Shown: positions 8,683-20,646 of the stretch, piece after piece
How positions within the stretch are numbered: position 1 is the stretch's first letter
How the letters are laid out: the number at the start of each line of letters is the position of its first letter
From: Icerya purchasi
Taxonomy: Eukaryota; Arthropoda; Insecta; Hemiptera; Monophlebidae
Reading direction: 5' to 3'
Length of the DNA: 64,000 nucleotides
Assembly (NCBI GenBank): GCA_039619475.1
Contig: CM077115.1
Location: 537,696,315-537,760,314 of the forward strand
Notes under the pieces: model-generated
Database searches by the model: none
What the model was told of the DNA's origin: nothing
What the model saw: the letters and a program-made list of their open reading frames with translations, nothing else
Made by a program: the position numbers and the translations under genes

Positions 8683-11119
8683 TTTTGCGCTCCATTTCAC
8701 AAATGTTTCCTCCTCTGCCTCGTACACTCCCAATTTCTTTGCACAAAAAACATCAGTGGAAAGTGAACCAATATCCTTCCTTTCCGAGAAAGATGAAGCG
8801 TTTAACCTTCCATTCTCCATAAATGAATTGAACTTCCAACTAAATAAAACTAGAAACAGTGCGTCCGGTGCGGATTCAATTCATCCACTCATGTTGAAAC
8901 ATCTTTCTCCTTCCCCTAAAAGTCTCCTACTGCGTATATATAATCAAATCTGGTCCTCATCATCCATCCCTAACTCCTGGAAAACTGCTTTAGTAATCCC
9001 TGTTTGTAAATCAAACAAAGATCCTTTCCTTCCTCAAAGTTACAGGCCAATTTCCTTAATATCGGTCCTCTCAAAAACTCTGGAAAAAATGGTGAATAGG
9101 CGTCTCTGTTCCGTCCTAGAATCTTTGAAGGTCCTATCTGCAATCCAGGTCGGTGGCCGTACATCAAAATCCACAATTATGCACCTTTTGAGCCTCCAAA
9201 GGTAGATACTTACAGACCAAAATAGAAAGCAATACTTATATTCGGTCTTTTTTGACCTAGAAAAAGCTTTCGCCCGCGTATGGCGATATGGTGTGCTTAC
9301 TAAGCTGAAGAACGCCGGAATAAGTGGAAACATGGGCAATTTTATCCTTAACTTTCTTTCTGATAGGGCGATCCAAGTAAGGATTGGCTCTAAAATATCT
9401 TCCTCCTTCCTTATCGAAAATGGTATTCCACAAGGCTCAGCGCTGAGCGAAACATTGTTTATATTATACATAAATGATATGGCAGATTGTATACGGCCGC
9501 CAGTTACAGCCCGCTTATATATTGATGATCTTAATATATCCCTTCCCTCTAACCTTCCGTCCAATGCAAGATCAATCCTTCAATCCAGAATCAATAATTT
9601 GGAAATATGGGCTGATAACAATGGCCTGGAATTCTCTCCGACAAAATCCGTATGTGTGAAATTTCACAAGAGACGCCTGTGTCATGCCGATTCCGACATA
9701 ACTCTTTTCCTAAGGAATTCACCACTCCCGTTGCTACATACAATTAAATTCTTGGGTCTTGTGTTTGATGAAAAACTGTCCTGGTCACATCACATTCACC
9801 ATCTTAAAAATAAATGCATGAAATCCTTGAATATACTAAAATGTCTGTCAAATCCGAAATATAACATAGATCCTAAGCTCCTGCTAACTGTGTACAAATC
9901 TCTTACTTTAAGTAAATTGACCTATGGGTGCCAAGTTTATTCCTCATCAAACAAAGCACTCCTTAAATCACTTGACACAATCCATCACACTGCTATACGC
10001 ATTATCTTGGGAGCGCATAGGACGTCGCCATCGTTGGAAATCTGATCGCTAGCGGGCATCCCACCCTTAACGGTTATCCGAAATTCTTATGAATTCAGAG
10101 ATTTATTTTACTGGTACCAAGCTAAATTACGCCACAACAATAATTCAGAAATCCCACTACCGTCTTTTCCAAATGATCCCCTGCCCAGTGTACTATCCCT
10201 CCTTAAGGAAAGAGGAATTAACTGGAACTCTCACCTTGCACATCAGCATGTTGAACTCCCCTGGGAGGATACTCCGATTGTTGCGGACTTATCTCTGCTG
10301 AGTGATCGCTCGGACCAGGATGTCTCACTGCCGTCCCAGTACATGGTGGAAAAAATGCAACTTTTTCCCAACTACAGACAGCTGTATACAGATGGTGCCA
10401 AAGCAAACCCCCTCAATGGGTCCTCGCTGGTGGCTCGCGCCTATGAGGTGGAGGGAGTTGTTCATGCAGTTCGGTTCCACGACTTCTGTTCAGTGCTGCA
10501 GGGGGAGCTGTATGGTATTTTCTTCTGCTTGAGAGAATATCTACAGTCTTACCCCCAACGTTGAAATGCATTTCTAATCACGGATTCCTTGCAATCGATT
10601 AGGACACTCCAGACACCTAAAACCTTGCACACATTATCTCGAAAAATAAAGTGCATCATTAACGTGCTTTTCCAGGCTGGCTCACAGGTAACATTCTTGT
10701 GGGTCTCAGGTCATACCGGTGTGCCGGGGAATGAGCGTGTGAACTTGGCTGCTAAGGCAGCAACATATAGTCCAATGCCCGAAGATGCCCTTCTGCCTCA
10801 GCTGGAGCCACCCTTTTTTCAGCAACATAAGGCAGAGACATGGGAAATTATGCGGTCGGCTCACACATCATGGCTGCGATCCATTAAGGTGAGCACTGAG
10901 CCTTGGTGGCCACCGATATCCATGTCCCGCAGAGAGTTTGCAGCATTAACTAGACTCCGTATAGGGCACACAGCAATATCCCACAACTATTTGCTGGAAG
11001 GAACATCTCCTCCCTCTGCCTGTTCCATATGCAATTCTCCAATTTCACCAACCGCTGAACACGTTCTGGAATATTGCCTGCCTGCAGGCACGTCCAATTT
11101 ACCGACGGTTGCGTTGTAA
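8660..11119 (+). pseudogene. I-like LINE ORF2, RT and RNase H part
   Basis: A single frame from 8660 to TAA at 11117-11119, broken by TAG (9203-9205), TGA (10043-10045) and TGA (10562-10564). RT motifs in order: SYRPISLISVLSKTLEK, FFDLEKAFARVW, GIPQGSALSETLF and YIDD where YADD or FADD is usual, then FLGLVFDEKLSW. The RNase H domain begins at LYTDGAKANP (about 10383), continues through ITDSLQSIRTL and ends with WVSGHTGVPGNERV. A C-terminal knuckle reads CSIC, then H and C in AEHVLEYC. SE replaces the usual SP after GIPQGSAL, and the YIDD box is unusual; both may be decay. The absence of further frameshifts over 2.4 kb makes this copy only moderately old. Confidence 0.85.
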
Positions 11120-11268
11120 AACGAACCAAAACAGATCCAGGATATGCTAAACCATATTAGAGCGGCTAACCTATTAAAACACTTCTGATCCTGCACTGAT
11201 CCATGTGCTGTAATAATCCCGGGCAATTACGCACAGCACATGGACCATATAAATTTGGGGGAAAAAAA

Positions 11269-12520
11269 ATGATTACTAAAAACAATAATCAAATAAAGAG
11301 GAGATCAAATAGAAAGAAGATATTACTGTCAGAAAAAATAGTATGGAAAAAAGAATAAAAGCTTTAATAAAACTTCTTACGTTGAATATTATGAATAACT
11401 GTGGTTTTTCCATCGTTTATTTCTTCAAAAACAAGAAATCAATGAAAAACAAAAAAAAAAATATTGTATAACAAATTCTGAAACAGCTAAGATGGTTGAG
11501 GTCGCAGACCATAATTTTGAATTTATTTTTAGAAAATATTTAGAATTTTTCTATCAGTCATTTAACGCGCGTCTTCGCTACTGTTAGTCTGATTGCAACA
11601 TACAGAACAGTAAGTGCAGCTGCGAAAATTATTCATACTTTTAAGTTCACTCGCTTCAAAGTAACACAGTAGTGACTAACATGCTAAACAGAAGAGAAAT
11701 AAGTTACAAAATATGTCAGGAATGGGTAATATAACCTAAACAAGTAAATAACACATAAGCTCGCTGAAGTATGTTGAAAGTTAATTTAAATTGGAGAATA
11801 TTGTATAATATGGGGTCTGTTTGATGGAGCATGACTGGCTGGCCGTAGTTGATGTTCCCTCATTCATGGTATTTTCCTTCTTCACTCGATTGCGATCGAC
11901 TGATCATTTGGGCATTGAGCGTAATGAATTAGTGGATATTCATTACCCCATTCCAGTAGTATATTTATGCCACTCCGAAGACAAAGGACGCCGCCGGTAC
12001 TAATTAGGCCTTGGTCCACCCCAGCACAGTAATACCAGCTGTAGGCGCAGTGAACGCGCACCATCCATTACCACGCATGCTCTGGTCGCTACTGCAATTT
12101 TTCAAAATTCGGGCATAAGTATTCTAGCAGGGTTCCAAAAATTAGCCCATCTGATCGCCCACACAGCTCCACATACTCATGTCACTCGTTCACGCACACA
12201 GGTGTATTGTACGTATCGTCGCATATAATAGTTGTGATGTAATTTTTTAATATTAATTTTTGCAGGGGATAGAAAATGTGAAATTTTCGCAGGGTGCTAA
12301 AAACTTTCGAAACTCAACACTTAGAATCCAAATTTTAAGGGAATTTTCCGAGTCACGCTCCGTTCCAGCATTTTTAAAATTTTAACTTTTACTTTACAAG
12401 ACGTACTGAAAGTACTTTTCATTGGCCATACAGACGATTGCATCGATCATCTCGACCAGATGCAGCTACATTATTAATTGTCTTACATTAGCGTCATATA
12501 CATACGCACACATATTCATA
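11269..12520. other. AT-rich intron, no gene seen
   Basis: No open frame of interest and no recognised repeat. Short frames at 11821-12064 on both strands are random. GC content rises slightly around 11820-12190. Confidence 0.4.
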
Positions 12521-13400
12521 CACTTTTTGGAGACGTTAGTATACAGGTTAAAAAGAAAATCAATATCGTAACTTTAAACTTTTTGCTTACAACTTTATTT
12601 TCATATTTTTCAAAATTTAGGCTCTTTGATTGAACAATTTTGGGCGTCTCGTATTTTTCCTATATTCTAGCGATTGAAATACATCATTTTAACAAAAGAG
12701 TAATCCTCCAGCTACTATGGAAAGGGCTCTGGACATTTTTTAGTTTCCAGTATTATTGCTTTAAGCGTGTATTTTCCCAAATTTTGGTCCTTAAATATCA
12801 AAAATTTTCGAAGTTTATATTTTTCCTGCATTCTGGAGACCTTAGTTTGCAGGTTAAAAAGAAAAACAAAACTGCAACTCATACAAAATCGATTGTGGAA
12901 TTTTTAAAATATTTTTTGCTTAAAACTTAATTTTTACATTTTCCAAAATTTAGGCCTTCTAATTTAAAATTTTTGGGAGTCCCGTACTATTCCTATGTTG
13001 AGTGATTGATATACATCGTTTTAAAAAAATAGTGACCCTCTAGCAACTATGTAAGAGGATTTGGACTTCTTTTTAACGCTTTAAGAGTGTATTTTTCCAA
13101 ATTTTGGTCTCTAAATATCAACATTTTTCAAATTTCACATTTTTCTTGTATTCTCGAGACCTTCGTATACATGTTAAAAAGAAAATCAAAACTGTAACTT
13201 ACATTGAACCAACTGTAGAATTTTTAAAAAAAATTCTTCTTCAAACCAGATTTTCACATTTTTCAAAATTTGGGCCTTTTAATTTTAAAATTTTGAGGGT
13301 TTTATAATTTTCTTACGATCTGACGAAGAAAATACGCAAACTGAAAAAAAAGAAATTAACTCTCAAGCTACTATAGAACAGGCTGTATGATTTTTTTTTC
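12521..13400. repeat. Diverged tandem repeat, about 306-333 bp unit, near 3 copies
   Basis: The same landmarks recur in order. GGAGACGTTAG at 12529 is matched by GGAGACCTTAG at 12835 and CGAGACCTTCG at 13155. TTAGGCTCTTTGAT near 12617 is matched by TTAGGCCTTCTAAT near 12950 and TTGGGCCTTTTAAT near 13270. Each unit also has a GTTAAAAAGAAAA segment and an AAATTTTGGTC segment. Spacings of 306 to 333 bp with many substitutions indicate an old satellite-like array. No coding potential is apparent. Confidence 0.75.
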
Positions 13401-13554
13401 ATGCAGCTTTATATAATACATATATATATATATATATTGTAACGGCACTTGCCGTTGTTTAGCCAAGAATTTTGCTTTATTCAGGGATGCTAACCACGAG
13501 TTCCTAATGAAGTTGTGAATTTAAATTAGAAATTTATTTAATTTTTTTATTATG

Positions 13555-13593
<39 letters not shown>

Positions 13594-14984
13594 GCTCTAT
13601 GTATATCTTTAAGTACAACTTTAAATGTATAATTTTAATTATATAATCTTAAAGGTATAATTTTAATCGTGTGATCTTAAATTTGCACCCTTTTATTTTA
13701 TTTCATTTTATGTGCACCAGTATTCTTCTTATTATCATATATTTGTGCTATTTGCTGTTATAATTATTAATTTTTATTATTATTAGTTTTATTACTGTAA
13801 GTATCTAATTCGTTTCGTTATGGGGTAACAGAGCCAAATGTAGCAACTCATAATAGTTTAAACAGTTCACCAAACTTATATTTCCATATTTCTTTTCTAA
13901 TTTTTGACTTTTATTTTATTTATTTTATTTTATATTACATTATTTGTTAGTTTATTTCATTTGTAGTTCCTGCTATATCTATCCCATTATATTTATTTAT
14001 TTTATCTATAGCATTAAGTATTTTGTTTTCTCATTCTTTCGAAGGATTTGTTAGAATTAAGGAATATATTTCGTTATATGTAATTATGTAAGTGTACGTG
14101 TGAATGTGAGAGAATTTGAACCGTGTAGACGTAGTTTATTTTTCATTTTGTATATAATATTAAGTTTAATTAGCTCCAAATAAACTGTAAACATGGGTTA
14201 AACATAATCTGCATAAATATGCAAAAGTTTAATTCATGTAAACTAACATGGATCCCGCTACTCGCGCAACCATTGCGCATATGCGGCCTAAAATTAAACA
14301 TAATAATGTAGTTTTAGTGGTATATCTTTTAATACTGTAAATAAATTAAATTAAAAATTAAAATTATTAAAATTGATGGAGAAGTGATCTGTTTTAAGGT
14401 ATATAGTTTAAACCTACACCGATCTTTCTGGAACGGTCGACCGCTGTAAATACAGTTATTAACAAATACGTATATACAATTCGATTAATTAAAATAATAT
14501 GATTTCAACGTATCACCGCGACGACTGCGGGTTGTACCGATGGTTCTTACCGATAAACAGGCGTGTGTAGGAAATTCCGTCCTGGATTGTCGGCGAGCGC
14601 GCAGAGGCGACGCGATATTCGAAATTATTATACGAATTTTAATTGATCGGACTTTTTTTCCGTGATTTAAACCATTGCGTTCCGAGAACAACAAAAATGA
14701 AACGGTCGGTACTTTTGACGACTGCTATGAGTCTAACGAATTCGATCTTGACCTGAGGCCCTCTTCCTTTACTGGAGATCTATCGTTGATTCGAGCTCTA
14801 TCGTTGACCAACTAACTCTAACTGCCGGCTCGCATCCTTCTTTTCGAATTTCCTCGTTTTCCATTTCTTTTGCTAAGTGCCCTCCACCGCGTTCGTTGCG
14901 TCAATTAGTGCCGTTCGATCAGCCGTCATCGCGCGCATCCCTTAAAGGCGCCATCGATGATAGTAATCACCCGCAGCCAGCAAC
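13401..14984. other. AT-rich intron with an ATT microsatellite
   Basis: Mostly AT-rich sequence with an (ATT)n run at about 13555-13593 and a short TA run near 13422. From about 14500 to 14980 the base composition is more balanced, with several CpG sites, but no gene or family was recognised. Confidence 0.4.
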
Positions 14985-15300
14985 TGGTTTCCATTCACAC
15001 TCACAAGCACTCTCACACTCGCTCGACATTTATTATTTTCAAATACAATTTATATTATTTATAATTTATTTATTTTTATTTTTTCTTGTATTATTTATTT
15101 TTAGATTTTTATTTTTGTTTATTTATTTTTATCGGACCATGTAATATTGCAATGTGACCATTACATGGCTCGACAAAAAATAAACAAAATAAAACTAAAA
15201 TAAAATAAACAAATAAATAAAATATTAAAAATTAAATTTAATACACTATCGAGCGAATGGTGTGAGCGTAAGTGTGCGTATGCGTGTAATCCTGTTGTCG
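14985..15300. repeat. Imperfect AT-rich hairpin
   Basis: The centre, about 15137-15168, is an inverted repeat in which CCATGTAAT and ATTACATGG flank about 14 bases. Outside it a T-rich arm (TTTATT repeats) faces an A-rich arm (AATAAA repeats). Further out CTCACACTCGCTCGA near 15014 resembles the reverse complement of 15250-15270. It may be a small foldback MITE; the ends are not defined. Confidence 0.4.
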
Positions 15301-16930
15301 GCTAGGGCGAATGGAATTCTATATCGCCACCTACGGAGGACTATTCGGCAAAATATAATGGTACGAATCATAAAAAAATAAGGCCCGTAAACATCGCAGG
15401 TTCTAAGGATTCCGGGAAGGCACGACATTTTTGAATAGATCAAAGAATCTTCGCAATCGTAGGCCTTCGTTTGTCGCGATTCCGACAAGTGCGGTGGTCA
15501 GGGTTGTAAAAAACAAGCCGACGAAAAATAGCGGCCGGAATGAGCCGGAGTCCAGGGCGAGCGAAACGGTTTAAAACAGTTCGAGTGAGTCTGATTTTTG
15601 TGACGGTCGAAGTCAGTACGGCATAGTTTTCGGTCTTAGTCATCGGACCAGTAAAAAAGAGAAAAAGAATTCAGGTTGGCCACTGGCTATAATTCTGCTG
15701 TTCAACAACGCGAAAGATCTTAATTCCGATCAAATATAGACGAAACCATGTTATTAGTCAAAAAATGTACCGAGTATAATTTGTTAATTGTTTTAAAAAT
15801 ACCGCGAACCGAATTTTCCTCCGCAGACCTACCGATTTAAAGGACCAACAAGGCACTGCCATTCAGAATATCGCACCACCTGGCCGACAACAGAGATACG
15901 TATTGAATTGTTTTTGTATTTTAGTAATTGTCACCGTGTTATATTCGTACTATATTAATTAACTTATGTTTTCAGCGGTCGACCGTCCAAGTAAAATCGT
16001 TATAGGTAAATTTATAATACAAACTTTAAATCGCAATCCATTTCTTGACTTATCTAATAATAATAATAATAATAAATAAAATACAACATGTTAATTCCGC
16101 GGACTAAATCCACGGTGGCATCTCTGGACACGACTTAAAACGCATTAATTGCAGCGTAATACCGTTTCAATATATACATATATATATATATGTATTATTT
16201 TATCATCTGCGTACATTCCAATTTCTTATTAAATTTTTGAACTTCCGAAGTTATATGAAAGCGAAAGTTAAACTTTTCTCGAAAATATTTTCTTCCTAAT
16301 GATCTGTCAGTTTCGCGGTAGAGATCGTTGAATTTTCGAAATTTATTTGGCTAATTTTTAAGAAATATTACATTGGAGCAATTGAATAATTATTTCCGGT
16401 CTGGAATCGTACATTTGAGTACCGGTTAGTGAAATTCTCTATACTCATAAAAAAAATTTGAAAGCCGCAATGATTAAAATTCATGGTAGGTAAAAGTAAT
16501 CATGCCGCCGATTACAATTCCTCAAAAATGACATTTTTTAACGCGTCATTTTTCTTAGAAGGCCATGATAAAATTAAATAAAAATTAATTGTTAATGGCG
16601 AACGTGTTACTAAGTCTTGAAAAATATTAGAGCTCACTTTTTTTACCGATATCTCCATGTGGCACGGTGGTAATTCAGTTTTATTTATTTGACACAATTT
16701 AGTTTATTTACAGTACTATTTCTCTAATTCTTGATCGTTCAAATTCTCGAACCCAGGAATAAGCAGTAATCGAAAAAAAAAATAACGATTCTGTAGTTAA
16801 CGGATTTAATAACATTAATACGGAATTTTCTCAATAACAACGGTAAGAAACAAACACTTCGAACGCAGAAATCAACGGCCTGGTAACCACAACAAACGTG
16901 AATACAAAAAACAATGGCCGACTAATCGAC
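15301..16930. other. Intron sequence, no gene seen
   Basis: Mixed composition with CpG sites up to about 15900, then AT-rich. Short (TAA)n and TA runs lie near 16060 and 16185. No family similarity or convincing exon was found on either strand. Confidence 0.35.
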
Positions 16931-17100
16931 ATTGACAACATGCATGTGCGACATCTGTATAACATATGTGGCGTTAAACGTGAATGCCGATATAGGAAAC
17001 GCTTATAACATGTGTGGCACTAATATCGTTAACTACAAGATATAGGCGATGCATATAATACATATGGCTTTAAGCGTTAACAAGTCCTATACAGTTACTA
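16931..17100. repeat. Short tandem repeat, 46-50 bp unit, 3 copies
   Basis: TATAACATATGTGGCGTTAA at 16958 recurs as TATAACATGTGTGGCACTAA at 17004 and as TATAATACATATGGCTTTAA at 17054. A partial copy precedes them near 16935. Each unit includes a GATATAGG or similar segment. Confidence 0.6.
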
Positions 17101-17439
17101 AAAACGGTAACGAACTTACATGATGACTAATTCAATTTGAATACGTTATATTTTTATATCTGTACAAAATTTAATCAAGTACTCTTATACGGTTTATGTA
17201 AAGTCATCACTGTCACATCCTTCTTCACTCCATGGGCACAGTCTCCAGTTTGTTACATATTCCATTTATTCCGTGAAACCAGATTTTGCAACGCATACAT
17301 TGTACACAGATTCCTGCTAATTGACTATCCTAGTAGTAATCGCAACAGTCGTTGTAGTAGAGATTTTCTCATATTTGCTCATTTGACAATGTTCTCTTTT
17401 TATTTTTTTAAGGAGAATTCGTTTTCAGGAAGGACATTC

Positions 17440-19700
17440 AAGCAAAATATGATTCGCATCACAAATGAAGTTTGCTTCTGATGGATCAAATGGGCAAAGA
17501 GGAGACTGAGTAATGGAGAAACGGAAAAGCGAAACAGGAAGCAAGGTGTGATTAAACCGAAGTCTAATTATAGATGATATAGTTGACCGCCTCATGTTCG
17601 GGAAATTAAGAAACCACAGAAAAAGAGGAGGAATGGGTTGTATGGATAAGTAAAAGGAAGCAGGATTAGAAAATGAAGAAGGATAGAGATCAGACCAACA
17701 GTCGCGGTGGCAATGAAAGGAAAGAAGAAGAAGACTTTATGCTGGAAAATGACTAATAAAGCGACCGTCTGAAGCATCCGAACGTGCCAACGAGTCAACT
17801 ATACCTCATTGCCCGAATTTCCATAATGACTAAGAATCCACAATAGATCAATACGGACAGAACGAGAATGAAATAGATGTGAAATTAAGGGGCGTATGTG
17901 AAGCACGATAGAATCAGCGAATGGTTTAGGAAAGGGGGTAGCAATGGCTTGTAAAACACCTTTTAACCTTGGATATGTTATTAGTAAAGGCTATAAAAAG
18001 GACTGCTTGTAGGATCTCAATAGATTCGGCTAGGAATACGGAGCAGAAGGAGGGGAGTTTGAACGTCTCGGAATAGCCGAAATCTGTCAGAGTAAAAACC
18101 GTTCCAACAACCCCAAAGCTGACTTTGAGCCGTCTGTGAAGATCAAAGTATAAGCAGGAAAGAGCGAGGATAAAACATAATTCAATTCATTATGAGCAGC
18201 GGGAGAAGGAAGAGACTTGATATATGAAGGAAGAAAGAGTAAACTAGGCGAGTAAATAAAATCTGGGAAATTATAGGAAAATAAGGGCATTATTTGGTGT
18301 AGGATAGAACAAAAGAAGAGAAGGCCCTGAGACGTGAAGAAATCAAGGAAAGGATTGTGGTTTTGCGAGGAGAGAAACGCCAGTTGTTGTATATAAGCCA
18401 GTAGGAATTGGAAATATGAAGACGTTTAATCAGAAATCGTTCACCTAGATAAAGTCTTTGGATGAATAAAGGACAGGAACCAGTTTTTGCCAAAATGGCT
18501 AGTAAGAGAGGAGTTCGAGGCACCGATACAAAGGCGGAAACACATATTATGAATTTTATCAAGCTTATGGAGAAGATATTTAGGAGCACTAGCGTAAAGG
18601 AACGAGCAATAATCTAATTTAGAAAGGATAGTGGCCTTGTATAGCATCAGAAGGATATGGATCCCCACCGCAATTACGGGAGGAGAGAGCCTTCAACCAA
18701 TTAACCCTCTTGAGTGCCGACGTATAAAGATAATTGATGTGATCGCGAAAGGACAAGTTATTGTTAAGAACAATGCCAAGGTAGGAGACGGAATTAAATA
18801 AAGGAATAGGAAGATGGCACACGGATAGGTTAACTGAGGAACGACTATAAGGACGATAGGTGAAAACTATAGCTGCTAATTTCCCAGGAGAAATAGAAAG
18901 GTGAAGATCGGATAACGCATTATCAAGAGAAAAAAGAGAGTTGTTAAGCTCCTCGACGGCGTAAGAAAGATTAACTGAGGAAGAGTAGATGAGTATATCG
19001 TCGGCAAAGAATAAGTAGACGATATCTGAAAAGTAGCTAGGCTACGGAAATAGATGTTAAAGGGAGTAGTGCTAAGACATGAGCCATGCGGAAGACCCCG
19101 AAAGACCACTCTGGACTGTGCGAAGAAGGGAGTGGAGAGTTGAATTGATCTATTGTAGAAAAGCTTGAGAATTAAGGAAGCGAACTGTAAAGGAACTTTA
19201 ATAGAACACATTTTATGTAGGAGAGAACGTAAGTGAACGTGATCGAAAACGCAGGTAACATCAATGAAAGCTGAAATGGTGTATTCTTTGCGAATAAGAT
19301 ATTTGTACACGTTGGATAGAAACAACGATAAACAGTCCGCCGTTCTATAAATCATTTGTTCAAATAATGCTCTAGAACACGAAGCTAAGGAAATAGGGCG
19401 GACGGAATTAGGATTCTTTTTCGGAATAGGAATAACAATAAAGGAGTTCCAAATTGGCGGCGTGATACAGGTGTGCAAGAAGGAGTTGTAAATAGAAAGC
19501 AAGGTATTCAGTGCGAAGATGGATAAGCTCCTAATAACCAAGAACGAAATGCCGTCCACTCCCGGTCTAGAGGAGGAGGAATTATTTAAGGTAGAACGGA
19601 GTTCATTGATGTTAAAATCGGAAGACAGAACGTGCGTAGAGGATGTAGGTGGAAACACCGGAGGGAATTTTTTAAGGAAAATTTGTTTTCAGCGTTAATG
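17440..19700 (-). pseudogene. Family C LINE, minus-strand copy: RT and RNase H
   Basis: A decayed RNase H-bearing LINE. From right to left the minus strand encodes RT (19658-18876: SFIVIPIPKK, RPISLASCSRALFEQ, GLPHGSCLSTTPFNIY where PQGS and SP are usual), then FFADDILIYSS in another frame near 18990-19025, the YLGIVLNNNLSF motif (18822-18619) and SKLDYCSFLY (18668-18441). RNase H starts as LIFTDGSKSA near 18120 and its end resembles W-I-x-SHYGNSGNE near 17840. The tail, near 17440-17500, reads SPLCPFDPSEANF, then DANHILLECP. That tail matches the end of the copy at 56-59.8 kb, which places them in one family. Several frameshifts and stops are present and the endonuclease is missing. The 3' limit is uncertain; sequence as far as 17137 may belong to it. 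Confidence 0.8.
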
Positions 19701-20352
19701 GCTTGTCACGGTTGAAGAGTTGGATATGTTTAAAAAAAACGAAATTGTTGCTATTTTGTATCGGTGATTTTTTTGATCCTATTTTTTTTTTCAGTGCTTC
19801 ATTGTTCCTTCTTTAATTGCTTTGAAATTTGTGATGATCGGGAAAAACAATAGCGTGACGATAAACACGAAGTAAATTATGACTAAAATATTGACGTAAT
19901 AAAGACTTAAAAAATCCTTAAAATTGAGAATCAAGTGCAGTTTGATTATGAGTAAGAGTTGGACCACGTAACTTTGAAGAACTTGCATCCGCTTGCTTTT
20001 ATCATATTTCAGAGTGGCAGATGTTCTCAGTAATGTACTTGAAAAGGTCGCGCTACTGATTCACTGCACACGTATCTCAAATTATTTATTAGCTAACACA
20101 TTCGATCAATGATTTCACTTGTTTCGCGGGGAAAGCATTTTTTTTTTTTTAATTTTTTCTTCTCTATGACTCTGGTAACTTAATTTAATATAATTGGTCC
20201 GTTTTGTTAAAACTTAAAAATAAGAAGTTCCATCTACGGTGTGTTTTTGAATATTTTTGTTTAAAAAAGGAAGAGAAACAGAAAAGTAATACGAACGCTA
20301 CTGAAGCAATACGGGGGTCTTCAAATATTTAATAAAAACAGTATTCGCTTAC
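19701..20352 (-). other. FAR intron, right end
   Basis: AT-rich sequence between the LINE and the FAR donor site. A minus-strand hydrophobic frame at 19791-19988 has no recognised family and does not fit the FAR protein, because the flanking FAR exons already join without a gap. Confidence 0.55.
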
Positions 20353-20646
20353 CTTGCCTTTTTCCCAACTATTCGGTAACAAGTATCGATTATCGCAGCT
20401 GGAATTAGATGAAGAAAAAAGCAGTAGATTGTAGCAACAGTCTTGTTCTTGTTAACTTTAAAAGATGCAATGCCTATGCTCGACGTCAGCGGTATCTTTG
20501 AAAAGGTTATATCGACGGACTTGATGAAATCTTTCCACCTGAGCGGATTCACATTTGAAGAAACGTAATTGAAGATTATGATTCCACTCTTATAGTCCGA
20601 TCGGAACGGCGCATCTTCCGGCAATGGTTGTTTACTGTTTACGTAC
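20353..20646 (-). CDS. Fatty acyl-CoA reductase exon
   Basis: An exon of 294 bases with 97 full codons. The acceptor AG is at 20648-20647 and the donor GTAAGC starts at 20352. The single first base completes the codon begun by two bases of the exon at 21817-22009, and the two last bases are completed by the exon at 1921-2178. The protein shows the FAR segment IIIFNYVSSNVNPLRWKDF, matching the family's V-x-N-x-x-S-x-x-x-NP-x-x-W region that follows the NAD-binding core, and later HLIPAAIIDTCYRIVGKKAR, matching the family's P-A-x-x-x-D-x-x-x-x-x-x-G-x-K linker to the C-terminal domain. No stop or frameshift occurs. Confidence 0.93.

Larger units (their letters stand above)
7498..11268 (+). mobile_element. 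RNase H-bearing I-like LINE, decayed
   Basis: A non-LTR element with endonuclease, reverse transcriptase and RNase H in one ORF2, the arrangement of the I and related clades. The reading frame carries one frameshift (near 8660-8682) and three in-frame stops (9203-9205, 10043-10045, 10562-10564). No ORF1 with zinc knuckles was recognised upstream, so the 5' end is unknown. The 3' end is set only loosely by a short A run at about 11261-11268, and I found no target-site duplication. Confidence 0.8.

Noticed and set aside
10218..10406. Minus-strand frame rich in H, P and S
   Set aside because: Shadow of the RT-RNase H linker of the I-like LINE.
19791..19988. Hydrophobic minus-strand frame between FAR exons, candidate membrane exon
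   Set aside because: The exons on either side join in phase and match the family without a gap, so no exon is missing there.
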